A program made the position numbers and the translations under genes. Below the pieces are notes generated by a model. That model worked only from the letters and a program-made list of their open reading frames with translations, was not told where the DNA came from and made no database searches. Shown piece after piece: positions 1 through 8,826 of a stretch of DNA of 64,000 nucleotides. Numbering within the stretch: the first letter of the stretch is position 1; each line of letters opens with the position of its first letter. The stretch spans positions 466,369-530,368 of the forward strand of contig NZ_SJPH01000003.1 in NCBI RefSeq assembly GCF_007859815.1, written 5' to 3'. The DNA is from Botrimarina hoheduenensis. GTDB lineage: Bacteria > Planctomycetota > Planctomycetia > Pirellulales > Lacipirellulaceae.

Positions 1-160
1 CCAACTTACCGAGGCGTGTCGCTGTCGAGGGCCCCGCCGGCCGCGGCACACCGCCCTCAGCGCGATGGCCCGTGCTGTTAGGCAGCCTGCGCATTCGCTG
101 CTGGAACGGTTTGCCGGCGCGGTCGTTGTGACTTGAAGACTCGTACGGCCCGGATGGCGG

Positions 161-1591
161 CTAGCTGATCGACTCGGCCAGCTCGTGCGTCGGCTTGGTT
201 GTGAGGATGGATCCGGCCACCATTCCCACTACCGCAGCGATCAGCCCGGCCAACTGCTGGGGGAACGCTTCTCCCAGCGGAGTCCAGCAGAACAGACTCC
301 ATACGCTGATCCCCAACACGATCGAGAGGATCGCGCCCGAATTGTTCGCCCGTGGCCAATAAAGGCCTGCCACCAGGGGCACGAACGCGCTCACCAGCGG
401 CACCTGGTACGCGCTCGATACGAGGTCGTAGACCGATGCCCCTTCCATCACAAGCGAGTAGACCAGCACCAGCAGCGTGAACACCACCACCGTGATCCGC
501 ATGAGCAAGAGCTCCATCCGGTCGGACATGCTCGGCACGAAGTTGCGGAGCAGGTTCTGCACAAACACGGTTGAGGGGGCCAAAATGGTCGCTGAAGCGG
601 TAGACATAATCGCCGCCAGCAGCGCGCCAAAGAACATGGCCTTCACGCCCGGGTGCATGTGCATGGTGATGAGCGTCGGCAACACCTTCTGGGCGTCGTC
701 GGCAATCAGGGCTTCCATCTCGCTGGGCATCAGCAGGTAGCCCGTGGTTACAACGTACATCGGAATAAAGGCGAACAGCAGATACGCCGCGCCACCGATC
801 ATCGCTCCTTTCGCTGCGATATCGGCGCTCTTGGCAGACATCACACGCTGAAAAATATCTTGCTGCGGGATCGAACCGAGCATGAGCGTGATCGCCGAAC
901 CGATGTAGAACAGGATGCTCTTCGCATCGAGCGGCGGGAACAGATTGAGCATCTCACGCTGCTGAGCGACCTCCAGCACGCGCGCCGGCCCCCCGGCCAT
1001 ATTGCCGGCGATGATCGCGATCGCGGTCAAGCAGATCACGATCACAATCATCTGGATAAAGTCGGTGATCGCCACCGAAAACATGCCGCCGTACATGGTG
1101 TAAAAGAGCACAACCACCGTGGCGATATAGGTGCCAGTGAGCGGCGTGATCGAATCCTCAAGCAGATGCGAAAAGACGAGCCCCAACGCCGTGATCTGCG
1201 CGGCCACCCACCCCAGGTACGACAGGATGCTCGCCAGCGAACAAAACACCTCGACCGCCATGCCGTACCGCTGGCGGTAGTAGTCGTTGATTGTCAGCAG
1301 CGTCATCCCATACAGCTTCCGGGCGAAGAACATTCCGACCAAGATCAGGCACAGCGCGGCGCCCCAGGGGTCTTCGGCGGTGTCGCGCATGCCCCCCTCA
1401 ATGAATTTGGCGGGGATGCCGATGACCGTCTCGGAACCGAACCACGTGGCGAACGTGGTGGCGATAATGATTGACAACGGCAGCGAGCGCCCCGCCACGG
1501 CGTAGTCCGAGGTGTTGCTGACGCCCCTCGCAAACCAGAGACCCAGCGCGATCGACGCCAACAGGTACACGACGACAAAAAAGATCAGCAT
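161..1591 (-). CDS. Sodium:solute symporter family protein
   Basis: This is a 476-residue integral membrane protein with about 12-13 hydrophobic segments, the usual size for the SSS (SLC5-like) family. These proteins use the sodium gradient to import sugars, amino acids, carboxylates or similar solutes. The first helix begins at residue 2. The segment TTFATWFGSETVIG and the following charged loop ending in a DPWGAALCLI stretch resemble the TM2 region of the family. A later GSIPQQDIFQR motif resembles the conserved substrate-side helix. The substrate cannot be read from the sequence. A -10-like TAATCT lies upstream on the minus strand (positions 1657-1662). The next gene upstream is on the same strand but about 180 nt away, so it is probably transcribed separately. 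Confidence 0.9.
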   Translation of the reverse strand: MLIFFVVVYLLASIALGLWFARGVSNTSDYAVAGRSLPLSIIIATTFATWFGSETVIGIPAKFIEGGMRDTAEDPWGAALCLILVGMFFARKLYGMTLLTINDYYRQRYGMAVEVFCSLASILSYLGWVAAQITALGLVFSHLLEDSITPLTGTYIATVVVLFYTMYGGMFSVAITDFIQMIVIVICLTAIAIIAGNMAGGPARVLEVAQQREMLNLFPPLDAKSILFYIGSAITLMLGSIPQQDIFQRVMSAKSADIAAKGAMIGGAAYLLFAFIPMYVVTTGYLLMPSEMEALIADDAQKVLPTLITMHMHPGVKAMFFGALLAAIMSTASATILAPSTVFVQNLLRNFVPSMSDRMELLLMRITVVVFTLLVLVYSLVMEGASVYDLVSSAYQVPLVSAFVPLVAGLYWPRANNSGAILSIVLGISVWSLFCWTPLGEAFPQQLAGLIAAVVGMVAGSILTTKPTHELAESIS

Positions 1592-1769
1592 CGCTTCGTG
1601 GAATCGGAGGGGGACGGGAGGGGAACGGCCGGCACCCTATGCCGACAGACGGCGATAGATTATCCGATCGACGTGCTGGCCGCGATCGCGCCTTGAGCAA
1701 GTAGGTTCACGCCCCCGCCAGGGCCTTCCCCCGGGCCGGCGGTAACGACCAGCGGGAGCTTCTCAAGCG

Positions 1770-2420
1770 TCAGATAGCGGTGGCTCTTTGCCAAGCGACT
1801 TGCACGCCTTCCGGATCGAGCACGAGCGCGACAATCGCGACCAGCAGCAGCACCCCACCAGCCGTCAGCAGCCAAACGGCGTGCGACCGTTTCGTGGTTT
1901 GCAAGGCGCGCGCCGCGCGTTCGGTCGCCTTGCCCAGACGCCGCCATCCGGCGAGGTCTTGCTGGCCGCCAGTAGCAATAAGCGACGTATTACGCATCCA
2001 GGCGTAGGTATCGACATGCAGTTGCACGCCTAATGTCGGCAGCCACAGGCTGTCCCCCGCCCAGCGGGCCGAGGGGTCGAGCTGCCGGGCCGCCTCAGAA
2101 AGCGCAGGACGGAGTTCGGCTCCGGTCGCGTTGTACACCACCAATCGCGGACGCCCCAACATGGTGAGCAGCGCGACCCCCAGCCAGTACAACATCAGCA
2201 GCACCAACCACACCGCAGCCCCCATCGCGACGGTTGCCGCCTCGGGCCGAAAGAGCGCGATCGGGCCGATTAGCGCAACGCCGCTGAGCGCGGCACCGAC
2301 CGCCCCCGTGTCGGCCATGCCGGTCACCACCAACGGACGCTTGCGCAGATTGACGAGCCCCACGAACAACAGGTAAGCCGCGAGCGGCGTGGCGGCGAGA
2401 GCAAAGCTGAACGCATCCAT
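1770..2420 (-). CDS. Hypothetical four-helix membrane protein
   Basis: A 216-residue protein with three hydrophobic segments in the N-terminal half (about residues 5-22, 38-56 and 66-88), a soluble middle domain of about 90 residues, and one C-terminal helix (about 185-203). The middle region has a PRLVVYNATGAELRPAL stretch and a tryptophan-rich part but no catalytic motif I recognise. The layout (membrane hairpins around a short cytoplasmic domain) resembles conserved unknown proteins in planctomycete genomes, but I cannot name a family. It lies on the same strand as the small membrane protein upstream, about 95 nt away. Confidence 0.7.
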   Translation of the reverse strand: MDAFSFALAATPLAAYLLFVGLVNLRKRPLVVTGMADTGAVGAALSGVALIGPIALFRPEAATVAMGAAVWLVLLMLYWLGVALLTMLGRPRLVVYNATGAELRPALSEAARQLDPSARWAGDSLWLPTLGVQLHVDTYAWMRNTSLIATGGQQDLAGWRRLGKATERAARALQTTKRSHAVWLLTAGGVLLLVAIVALVLDPEGVQVAWQRATAI

Positions 2421-2482
2421 AGATTGGTCATCGACGGATCGAAAAGGTAAGGCGGGGGTACCGGCATGTTGGCGGCATGGTT

Positions 2483-2510
2483 GGCGGCAGAGCGGGGGCG
2501 GCAGAGCGGG
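2483..2510. repeat. 14-bp perfect tandem duplication
   Basis: The unit GGCGGCAGAGCGGG occurs twice in direct contact (2483-2496 and 2497-2510), followed by a partial third copy. It lies between two minus-strand genes, immediately past the stop codon of the small membrane protein. It looks like a simple slippage duplication. Confidence 0.8.
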
Positions 2511-2515
2511 GGCAG

Positions 2516-2944
2516 CTACCGTTCGTTGGTCGGCTCTTGGCGACGGCGGGTTGCCACCGCTTCCGCCAGAGCAAGCCGTTCAGCTTCGTTCAGGCGTTTG
2601 CGTTCGGAGCGATAGTAGCGGCTGTTGGCGACGGCGTCCGCAACCCCCAAGAGAAAAAGGAGACCCGCCAGCACCGCGAGCAGTGCGGCATACGATGCCA
2701 CCCACCAAGGTCGCTGCGGCAAGAGCGGCCACAGGCCGATCAGAACGCCCACCACGCCGATGGTTCCGCTCGCGGTCAAACGCCGACGCCGTCGTCGGCA
2801 GGCAAAACCCTGTGCCGCAACCACGCCCGGACCGGCAGGCCGCTCGGCGAGGTTGGCCAGCACGCCCCGGGCATCACGCAGGTGCGTGTCGATCAAGGCA
2901 CCGGCCGCGCCGAGCAACGCCAGCGAGATCAACGCCGCTGTCAT
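2516..2944 (-). CDS. Hypothetical small membrane protein, translationally coupled to the M28 peptidase
   Basis: A 142-residue protein starting at the ATG whose first base is 2944. That ATG overlaps the TGA stop of the upstream peptidase (ATGA, 2941-2944) and is preceded by a strong AGGAGGT ribosome-binding site inside the peptidase gene. Both features decide the start; the longer open frame reaching 3202 is only read-through in an alternative frame. There are hydrophobic segments at about residues 2-16, 60-74 and 82-102, a basic stretch (CRRRRRR) around residue 50, and a charged Arg/Glu-rich C-terminus likely to be cytoplasmic. I do not recognise a family. Coupling to the peptidase suggests co-production. 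Confidence 0.8.
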   Translation of the reverse strand: MTAALISLALLGAAGALIDTHLRDARGVLANLAERPAGPGVVAAQGFACRRRRRRLTASGTIGVVGVLIGLWPLLPQRPWWVASYAALLAVLAGLLFLLGVADAVANSRYYRSERKRLNEAERLALAEAVATRRRQEPTNER

Positions 2945-4122
2945 GGCGACCTCCTGTTTGGTTGGCTGGCCTCGCGTTGTTCGAGCAGCCATTCCCACAC
3001 GACCCAGCCAACCTTCGCTAACGAATCCCCCGAACAGTTCATCGGCACATCGGCTTCGGTGTGCCAGGCCGGGTAATCGAAGTCGATCAGGTCGATCGCC
3101 GGGATCCCGCCGAACCGCTGCAGCGCCAGGTGATCGTCGCGCACTTCGTGCCGGACACGCGGGTAGAACTCCGCGACCCCCAGGCGTTGGGCCGTCGCCC
3201 ACACCTGCATGACCAGCGGCCGCGTCGTCAAGTTACGGTAGCTGAAACGCTCCTGATAGATCTGTAGATCGGCATCGCCGACCATATCCAGCAGGATCCC
3301 CGCGCGGTAGCTCCACGCCCCGCTACCGCGTTGGGGCTTGCGCTTGGCGTAGTCTTGCGCGAAGTAGCGGCTTCCCAAGAAGTAAGGGTCGCGGTCGTCG
3401 ACGTAGACCAACTCTTCGCCATCGAAGAGAACCACATCGACCCCGAGCGGCCCTTCGTACTCGGCGAGCTGATGCGCCAGCTCCATCAGCACCGCAACGC
3501 CGCTACCGCCGTCGTTGGCACCGATAAAACGGCCGTTCCGTCGAGCCATCGGGTTCGGATCGCGGTCAGGCAACGGGCGTGTGTCGTAGTGTGCGCAGAG
3601 CAACACGCGATCGGTCGCTTCGGGCCGCCAGCGCACGATGAGGTTAGCCATCTCGACTGCCGGCCCTCCCAACGGATTACGAACCTTAAATGTCTGGCGT
3701 TCGACCTGGTCCGCATGCGGCTCGAAGTGAGAAATCAGCAACTCCTGCTGGGCACGCATGCCGGGGCTGCCGCTCATCCGGTTCCCGAGCGCGCAAACCT
3801 CTTCGAGATAGCGCTTCGCCCGGGCAGGGTCGAGCGGATTGGTCGGCTCTGCGGATGGCATCGCAACCCGGGTGAGCGTTGGTGGCAACGCAGGGTCCCG
3901 CTTGGCCTGCGAAGGGGTGACTCCAGGCGGGGCAGCGGGCGTGGCCGCCGGTGGCTTATCAGTCGGCGGCTCGCGCGGCGGCGCGGTCGCGATATGAACC
4001 ACGAGCGACAACACCAGCAGGATCACCAGCACGGTCGTGACACGGCGGGTTGTGTCGCCCGGCTGGGAGCCCGTGTCCGATGTTTCCGGACGATGCGATG
4101 AGCGATGGCGTGGCTTAGACAT
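2941..4122 (-). CDS. M28 family metallopeptidase, glutaminyl-peptide cyclotransferase-like, membrane anchored
   Basis: A 393-residue protein with a cytoplasmic N-terminus, one transmembrane anchor (about residues 28-45), a Pro/Ala-rich linker to about residue 75 and an extracytoplasmic M28 catalytic domain. Visible zinc-site signatures are HYDT (H178), GANDGGSG (D204), DGEE (E236/E237) and a C-terminal DYPAWHTEAD motif. The DDHLALQRFGGIPAIDLIDF stretch is characteristic of glutaminyl cyclases, which turn N-terminal glutamine into pyroglutamate, although some members are aminopeptidases. A TAGGAT hexamer ends 6 nt before the ATG, suggesting a leaderless transcript. It overlaps the downstream membrane-protein gene by 4 nt. 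Confidence 0.88.
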   Translation of the reverse strand: MSKPRHRSSHRPETSDTGSQPGDTTRRVTTVLVILLVLSLVVHIATAPPREPPTDKPPAATPAAPPGVTPSQAKRDPALPPTLTRVAMPSAEPTNPLDPARAKRYLEEVCALGNRMSGSPGMRAQQELLISHFEPHADQVERQTFKVRNPLGGPAVEMANLIVRWRPEATDRVLLCAHYDTRPLPDRDPNPMARRNGRFIGANDGGSGVAVLMELAHQLAEYEGPLGVDVVLFDGEELVYVDDRDPYFLGSRYFAQDYAKRKPQRGSGAWSYRAGILLDMVGDADLQIYQERFSYRNLTTRPLVMQVWATAQRLGVAEFYPRVRHEVRDDHLALQRFGGIPAIDLIDFDYPAWHTEADVPMNCSGDSLAKVGWVVWEWLLEQREASQPNRRSP

Positions 4123-4128
4123 GCATCT

Positions 4129-4134
4129 ATCCTA
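4129..4134 (-). promoter_or_regulatory. -10-like hexamer TAGGAT just upstream of the M28 peptidase start
   Basis: On the minus strand TAGGAT is followed by 6 nt and then the ATG. At this spacing transcription would begin at or next to the start codon. No convincing -35 element is visible, and it lies against the 3' end of the upstream reductase gene. Confidence 0.45.
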
Positions 4135-4968
4135 TCACTTCAACCGCCCGCCGCCGTCCACCGCGAGCGTCTCACCCGTGATGAAGGGGTTCTCGAGCAG
4201 CATCGCGACCGCGTGCGCCACATGCTCGGCCAAGCCGCACCCCTCCGCCGTGCCCGTCTCAACCAGAGCCGCCCCGCGCACATGCCGCACTCGCTCTGAA
4301 GACTCCGCGGGTTCGCCCGGCACGGTTCCACACAGCACCGGCCCCGGCGCGACCGCATTGACACGGATCCGCGGATTCCGGTCAGCGAGCTCCACCGCCA
4401 GCGTCCTGACCGTCGCGGGCAAGGCGGCCTTGCTGAGATGATAGGCTGCGTGGTCGGCGTACGGACGCCCGTCGTAGCGTGTGGCGATGTCGGCGAGCAA
4501 CAGGATTGCCCCGCCCTGCGCTTGGTCCGCCATTAAGAGCCCGGCCGCCCGCGAGAGCAGGAACGGCGCTAACGCATTCACGGTAAAGCACTGCTGGGCG
4601 TCGGCGGCGGTGGCCTCTTCCAGCGACTGGCGGGGCCAGATTGCTGCCGAATTCACTAACGCGTCGAGCCGGCCACACCACCCGGCGGCAGCGCGGATCA
4701 GTGGCTCGATGGCATCCGCCTCGGAGAGGTCGGCGGTCATGGCCACCGCTGCCCCCGGACCGTAAACGCCCGCCGAGATCGCGGCGGCAAACGCCTGAGC
4801 CTCGTCCGCCGAGCGATTCGCGTGAACCACCACCCGCCAGCCCCGCCGCACCAGCTCGATCGCGATTGCCTTCCCCACGCGCCGAGCCCCCCCCGTGACC
4901 AGAGCCACGGGGGGCTCTTCAGTAAGTCGGGAGGAGGGAGCGGGGGAAGTCGTCATCGGCGACGCCAC
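4135..4968 (-). CDS. Short-chain dehydrogenase/reductase, pteridine-reductase-like
   Basis: A 277-residue classical SDR. The N-terminal nucleotide-binding motif TGGARRVGKAIA (TGxxxxxG type, with an Arg pair favouring NADPH) follows strand 1. NSAAIWPR occupies the NNAG position. A YHLSKAAL motif supplies the catalytic Tyr and Lys, and the C-terminal end ITGETLAVDGGGRL is typical. The TGGARR opening with a VNSAAIW segment resembles pteridine reductases/dihydromonapterin reductases (FolM/PTR1), so pterin reduction is a reasonable but unproven role. The start is uncertain: a GTG at 4968 or an ATG at 4956. A TAGGAT hexamer lies at 4990-4995 on the minus strand. Confidence 0.87.
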   Translation of the reverse strand: MASPMTTSPAPSSRLTEEPPVALVTGGARRVGKAIAIELVRRGWRVVVHANRSADEAQAFAAAISAGVYGPGAAVAMTADLSEADAIEPLIRAAAGWCGRLDALVNSAAIWPRQSLEEATAADAQQCFTVNALAPFLLSRAAGLLMADQAQGGAILLLADIATRYDGRPYADHAAYHLSKAALPATVRTLAVELADRNPRIRVNAVAPGPVLCGTVPGEPAESSERVRHVRGAALVETGTAEGCGLAEHVAHAVAMLLENPFITGETLAVDGGGRLK

Positions 4969-5090
4969 GAGTATGGGGGGTCTATTACCATCCTATCTCG
5001 ACGCTAACCGGCCAGCCCCGCTACGACCAGCCTGGGGCCAAAGCGATCCTCGCCCGAGTCCCGACCCCGCGGAGTGCCATGCCGCGCCCC

Positions 5091-5119
5091 TTCCCTAGCG
5101 AAGCCTCTCGCCTTAGAAT
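5091..5119 (+). promoter_or_regulatory. Putative promoter of tRNA-Lys
   Basis: A -10-like TAGAAT (5114-5119) is preceded, after a 17-nt spacer, by a weak -35 candidate TTCCCT (5091-5096). It lies about 43 nt upstream of the mature tRNA 5' end. Confidence 0.4.
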
Positions 5120-5162
5120 TGTGGCTCGCTTGCGGGAAGCTCTTCGGGGCATCCCCAGCAAC

Positions 5163-5235
5163 GCTCCCTTAGCTCAATCGGCAGAGCAACTGACTCTTAA
5201 TCAGTGGGTTCTTGGTTCGAGTCCAAGAGGGAGCA
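5163..5235 (+). tRNA. tRNA-Lys (anticodon CUU)
   Basis: The 73-nt sequence folds into a complete cloverleaf. It has a 7-bp acceptor stem (GCTCCCT with AGGGAGC), a D arm with GCTC/GAGC, a 5-bp anticodon stem (ACTGA/TCAGT) around the loop CTCTTAA giving anticodon CTT, a 5-nt variable loop, a T arm with GGTTCGAGTCC, and discriminator A. The 3' CCA is not encoded. Confidence 0.97.
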
Positions 5236-5733
5236 CTAAGCAGCCAAACGACTTACGTCGATTCTGGCTGAGGTTGCTCTCCGCGAAGGGTAACGTTGGG
5301 TCTCTTCGTCCCCAACCAAAGCTTGGCAGCTTTTCCCGCGATTTTGCTCGCCTAGTGCCGTAGACAGAATCTTGTTGTGGTCGAGCGGGGGCATTTTGCC
5401 CGGGGGCTAGTCCGATAGCGCAGCCAAATTGGTAGCCCGCTGAGGCAGCGAGGCCCGCCCCTCGATCGTGCCGCCACTGGCTGGCATAAGGGGTCCTGGC
5501 GAGTCGATGAACGACAAGCCAACTCCCGCCATGGGTTAGCCTGCTGCTCAGGAATCCGACACACGCCGCCACCCGAGAGTAGATTCGTGTTTTGCGCAAA
5601 CTCGACCCGCCGGACATGCCGTGTGCTTAGGCTGACGGTAAGCTAACCCAGCAAAACGGCAGTATTGCTTGCGCGCGATGCTTGTTGTTGCTCGCACGCC
5701 TAGCTCCTCTTCACCCTTCTCTCGCGCCGTCTC
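5236..5733. other. Intergenic stretch without a recognisable gene
   Basis: About 500 nt between tRNA-Lys and the heme protein gene. I see no coding region with a credible start or homology, no T-tract terminator and no obvious repeat. A minus-strand open frame here reads into the tRNA and is considered spurious. The region presumably holds the promoter of the downstream gene. Confidence 0.6.
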
Positions 5734-8700
5734 ATGGAATCTTGCGGCAACGCATCGCGTGTCGTAGGCGGGCTGTGCGCTCTAGCGACACTGCTGACGG
5801 CAGCTCGTATCGCCTCCGCCGATCCTTCGGTTGTCAGTTACAACCGCGACGTGCGGCCGATCCTGTCCGACAAGTGCTTCCACTGCCACGGTCCCGATGC
5901 GGCGTCACGCGCTGCCGACTTGCGACTGGACGTGCGTGACGAGGCCATCGCGTACGGCGCGATCGTGCCCGGCGATGTCGCGGAAAGCTTGCTTCTTGAG
6001 CGCATCAACGAGACCGACGCCGATCTCTTGATGCCGCCGCCGCGGTCTCACAAGACGCTGAGCGACGTAGAGAAGCAGACGCTTCTCCGCTGGATCGAGC
6101 AGGGGGCCGAATACCAAACGCACTGGGCTTATCAACCGATCCGTCGGGCACCGCTGCCCCCCGCGGTTTCAGCCGAGCCTTCCCCCCAAGCGCCAATCGA
6201 TCGTTTCATCCAACAGCGGCTATCGCTTGAGGGGATCACCCCCTCGACAGAGGCGGATCGGGCAGCGCTGCTGCGGCGGCTAAACTTGGATCTCACCGGA
6301 CTTCCGCCGACCGTAGAAGAAGTTGCAGCATTCGTTGCGGATCAGCGTCCTCACGCCTACGCCGAGGCGGTCGAGCGGCTGCTCGCGTCGCCCCACTACG
6401 GCGAACGGATGGCCCAGCCCTGGTTGGATGTGGTTCGTTACGCGGACACGGTCGGATTTCATGGCGATCAGAATCAAAACGCATGGCCGTACCGCGATTA
6501 TGTGATCGCCTCGTTCAACAACAACAAGCCCTTTGACGAGTTCACTCGCGAGCAAATCGCCGGAGACCTGCTGCCAGCACCAACCGAATCGCAGCGGATC
6601 GCCACCTGCTTCAATCGCCTGAACATGATGACGCGTGAAGGGGGCGCACAGCCCAAAGAGTATCTGGCGATCTACAACGCCGATCGTGTGCGTACCGTGA
6701 GCATGGCGTGGCTAGGCAGCACGTTCGGTTGCGCCGAGTGCCACGACCATAAGTTTGACCCGATCACCCAAAAAGATTTTTATTCGCTGGCGGCATTTTT
6801 TGCCGACGTGAAGCAGTGGGGTGTTTACCACGACTATAAATTTAGCCCTAACCCCGACCTTGTCGGCTGGACGAACGATCATCCATTTCCGCCCGAGATT
6901 GAGGTGGAGAGCCCGACGCTACGCGAGCGCATCAAAAAATATCGGGCCGAAATCGCTGAGATTGAGACAAGCGATTCAGCCGACACCGCCCGCTTCGCCA
7001 AGTGGCGATGCCAGATAGGTAAGTTCCTGCGTGATGAACCCACCGGTTGGGCAACCCCACCCCCTCAGACAAAGGTTCCGGAAGACGAGTTCCTCCAGGC
7101 GACGATCACCGACGAGGGACAGATCGCTTTTGGGGCGGATGGCCCCCAACTGCTCGAGGTGACGCTTGACCCGGTCCACCGCGTTGTCGCCGCGTTCCGG
7201 ATCACGCTGCCGGCCGATACCGATCTCAAAGCTCCCCTTGGCCGTTCGATTGGCGATTATGCTTCGATGCTGGACGTGCAAGCAAAATGGACCCTTGTTG
7301 AGGGCGAACAAGCGACCCCGCTCATGATTTCGCACGCAGCTGCGAACCGCTCGCTGCCGCTTTACGAATCGGGCGAGCAACTGATGGGCGTCGCGCAGGG
7401 GTGGAGTCTGGACGACACCCCGAGCGATGAGCCTCACACGGCGGTTTACTTCCTCGATCGGCCCCTCCGTCTGAGCGCTGGGCAATCGCTACGCGTTCAC
7501 CTGACCCTGGGCCGTGTTGCGATCAATCGGCTGCGGATCGATATCACCCCACTGCGATCCTTAGAGGTCTCCGCTCAACCCTTGCCCGGCGACCCAGCCG
7601 AGCAGATAGCCGACGATCGGACAGCGCGCGCCTACTACCTACGCTCCGACCCAAACGGTTGGGACCCGCGTTTGGCGGACCTCGAACGAGAGATTCTCGC
7701 CGCGCGCGAAGGTAAATGGCCCGTGATGGTCACTGAGCATTTGTCGCAGCCGAAGACGATCCGCGTGCTGCCGCGTGGGGATTGGCAGGACGAGTCCGGG
7801 GAGATTTGCGTGCCGGCGCTGCCCAGCTTCCTCCCCCGCCCGAGGGAAACCGAAGACCACGTGCTGACCCGCACTGATCTGGCGGAGTGGCTCTGTTCGG
7901 AGGAGAACCCCCTCACGGCAAGGGTGTTCGTCAATCGGCTGTGGAAGCAGTTCTTTGGCACCGGTCTGAGCGCGCAAGCGGATGATTTCGGCGCGCAAGG
8001 AGAAGCCCCCAGCCATCCCGAGTTGCTCGACTGGCTCGCGAGTGAATTCCGCCGCAGCGGTTGGGATATCAAGCACCTGGTCCGACAGATCGTCATGAGC
8101 CATACCTATCGGCAATCCTCTGCGCTGCGAGCCGAGGTAATGGAGCGCGATCCCCACAATCGCCTGCTCGCTTCACAGAACCCGCGCCGACTTGAGGCCG
8201 AGATCGTGCGTGACAACGCTCTGGCGATCGCCGGGCTGATCAATTTAGAACGAGGCGGACCGCCCGCGAAACCTTATCAGCCGGCTGACTACTACGCGGG
8301 TCTGCAATTTCCCGATCGCCCCTACGTGGCGGAAACTGACGAGCGCCAGTATCGACGCGGCGTTTACATGCATTGGCAGCGGACCTTCCTGCATCCGATG
8401 CTCGCTAATTTCGACGCTCCCAGTCGCGAGGACTGTGTCGCAATACGTTCCGTGGCGAACAGCCCCCAGCAAGCGCTAACGCTCTTGAACGATCCAACCT
8501 TTGTTGAGGCGGCGCGTGGCTTGGCGGCCCGACTGATCGAAGAAGCCCCGCCCGAAGACGCTTCACGTGTTGCGTTGGGCTTTCGGCTGGCCGTAGCGCG
8601 CGAGCCCGAACCGGCCGAAACCGAGGGCCTTTTGCGGTTGCTCGACAGCGCCCGGATGCGCTACGCCAGCCATCCACAAGAAGCGCAGGCACTGCTCCAG

Positions 8701-8808
8701 ATCGGCCTCGGTGCGCAACCGTCTGAAATCGCGCCCGCCGAGCTCGCCGCTTGGACCAATGTTGCGCGGGTGGTATTGAACCTGCACGAAACCATCACCC
8801 GCTACTGA
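5734..8808 (+). CDS. PSCyt1/DUF1549/DUF1553 domain protein (planctomycete cytochrome-like)
   Basis: A 1024-residue secreted protein of a family greatly expanded in Planctomycetes. A signal peptide (about residues 1-29) precedes a PSCyt1 heme domain with CFHCH at residues 48-52. A PSCyt2 (DUF1549) domain follows, containing a second CxxCH (CAECH, residues 333-337, followed by DHKFDP), then a middle beta-rich region and a C-terminal PSD1 (DUF1553) domain. The tail ends in VARVVLNLHETITRY, typical of the family. Members are thought to act in the periplasm, often next to DUF1501 proteins and sometimes near sulfatases or glycan-degrading enzymes; the biochemical role is not established. The downstream DUF1501 gene starts 18 nt after the stop, so the two are almost certainly co-transcribed. 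Confidence 0.93.
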   Translation: MESCGNASRVVGGLCALATLLTAARIASADPSVVSYNRDVRPILSDKCFHCHGPDAASRAADLRLDVRDEAIAYGAIVPGDVAESLLLERINETDADLLMPPPRSHKTLSDVEKQTLLRWIEQGAEYQTHWAYQPIRRAPLPPAVSAEPSPQAPIDRFIQQRLSLEGITPSTEADRAALLRRLNLDLTGLPPTVEEVAAFVADQRPHAYAEAVERLLASPHYGERMAQPWLDVVRYADTVGFHGDQNQNAWPYRDYVIASFNNNKPFDEFTREQIAGDLLPAPTESQRIATCFNRLNMMTREGGAQPKEYLAIYNADRVRTVSMAWLGSTFGCAECHDHKFDPITQKDFYSLAAFFADVKQWGVYHDYKFSPNPDLVGWTNDHPFPPEIEVESPTLRERIKKYRAEIAEIETSDSADTARFAKWRCQIGKFLRDEPTGWATPPPQTKVPEDEFLQATITDEGQIAFGADGPQLLEVTLDPVHRVVAAFRITLPADTDLKAPLGRSIGDYASMLDVQAKWTLVEGEQATPLMISHAAANRSLPLYESGEQLMGVAQGWSLDDTPSDEPHTAVYFLDRPLRLSAGQSLRVHLTLGRVAINRLRIDITPLRSLEVSAQPLPGDPAEQIADDRTARAYYLRSDPNGWDPRLADLEREILAAREGKWPVMVTEHLSQPKTIRVLPRGDWQDESGEICVPALPSFLPRPRETEDHVLTRTDLAEWLCSEENPLTARVFVNRLWKQFFGTGLSAQADDFGAQGEAPSHPELLDWLASEFRRSGWDIKHLVRQIVMSHTYRQSSALRAEVMERDPHNRLLASQNPRRLEAEIVRDNALAIAGLINLERGGPPAKPYQPADYYAGLQFPDRPYVAETDERQYRRGVYMHWQRTFLHPMLANFDAPSREDCVAIRSVANSPQQALTLLNDPTFVEAARGLAARLIEEAPPEDASRVALGFRLAVAREPEPAETEGLLRLLDSARMRYASHPQEAQALLQIGLGAQPSEIAPAELAAWTNVARVVLNLHETITRY

Positions 8809-8826
8809 TTACGAAGTGTTCCGGTA

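Noticed and set aside
1-160. Possible gene at the left edge
   Set aside because: No frame has a credible start or homology; it is treated as the region past the symporter stop codon.
5201-5617. Minus-strand open frame of 138 codons overlapping tRNA-Lys
   Set aside because: It ends inside the tRNA, and its C-terminus (LGLEPRTH) is the well-known translation of an antisense tRNA T arm. It is a false gene.
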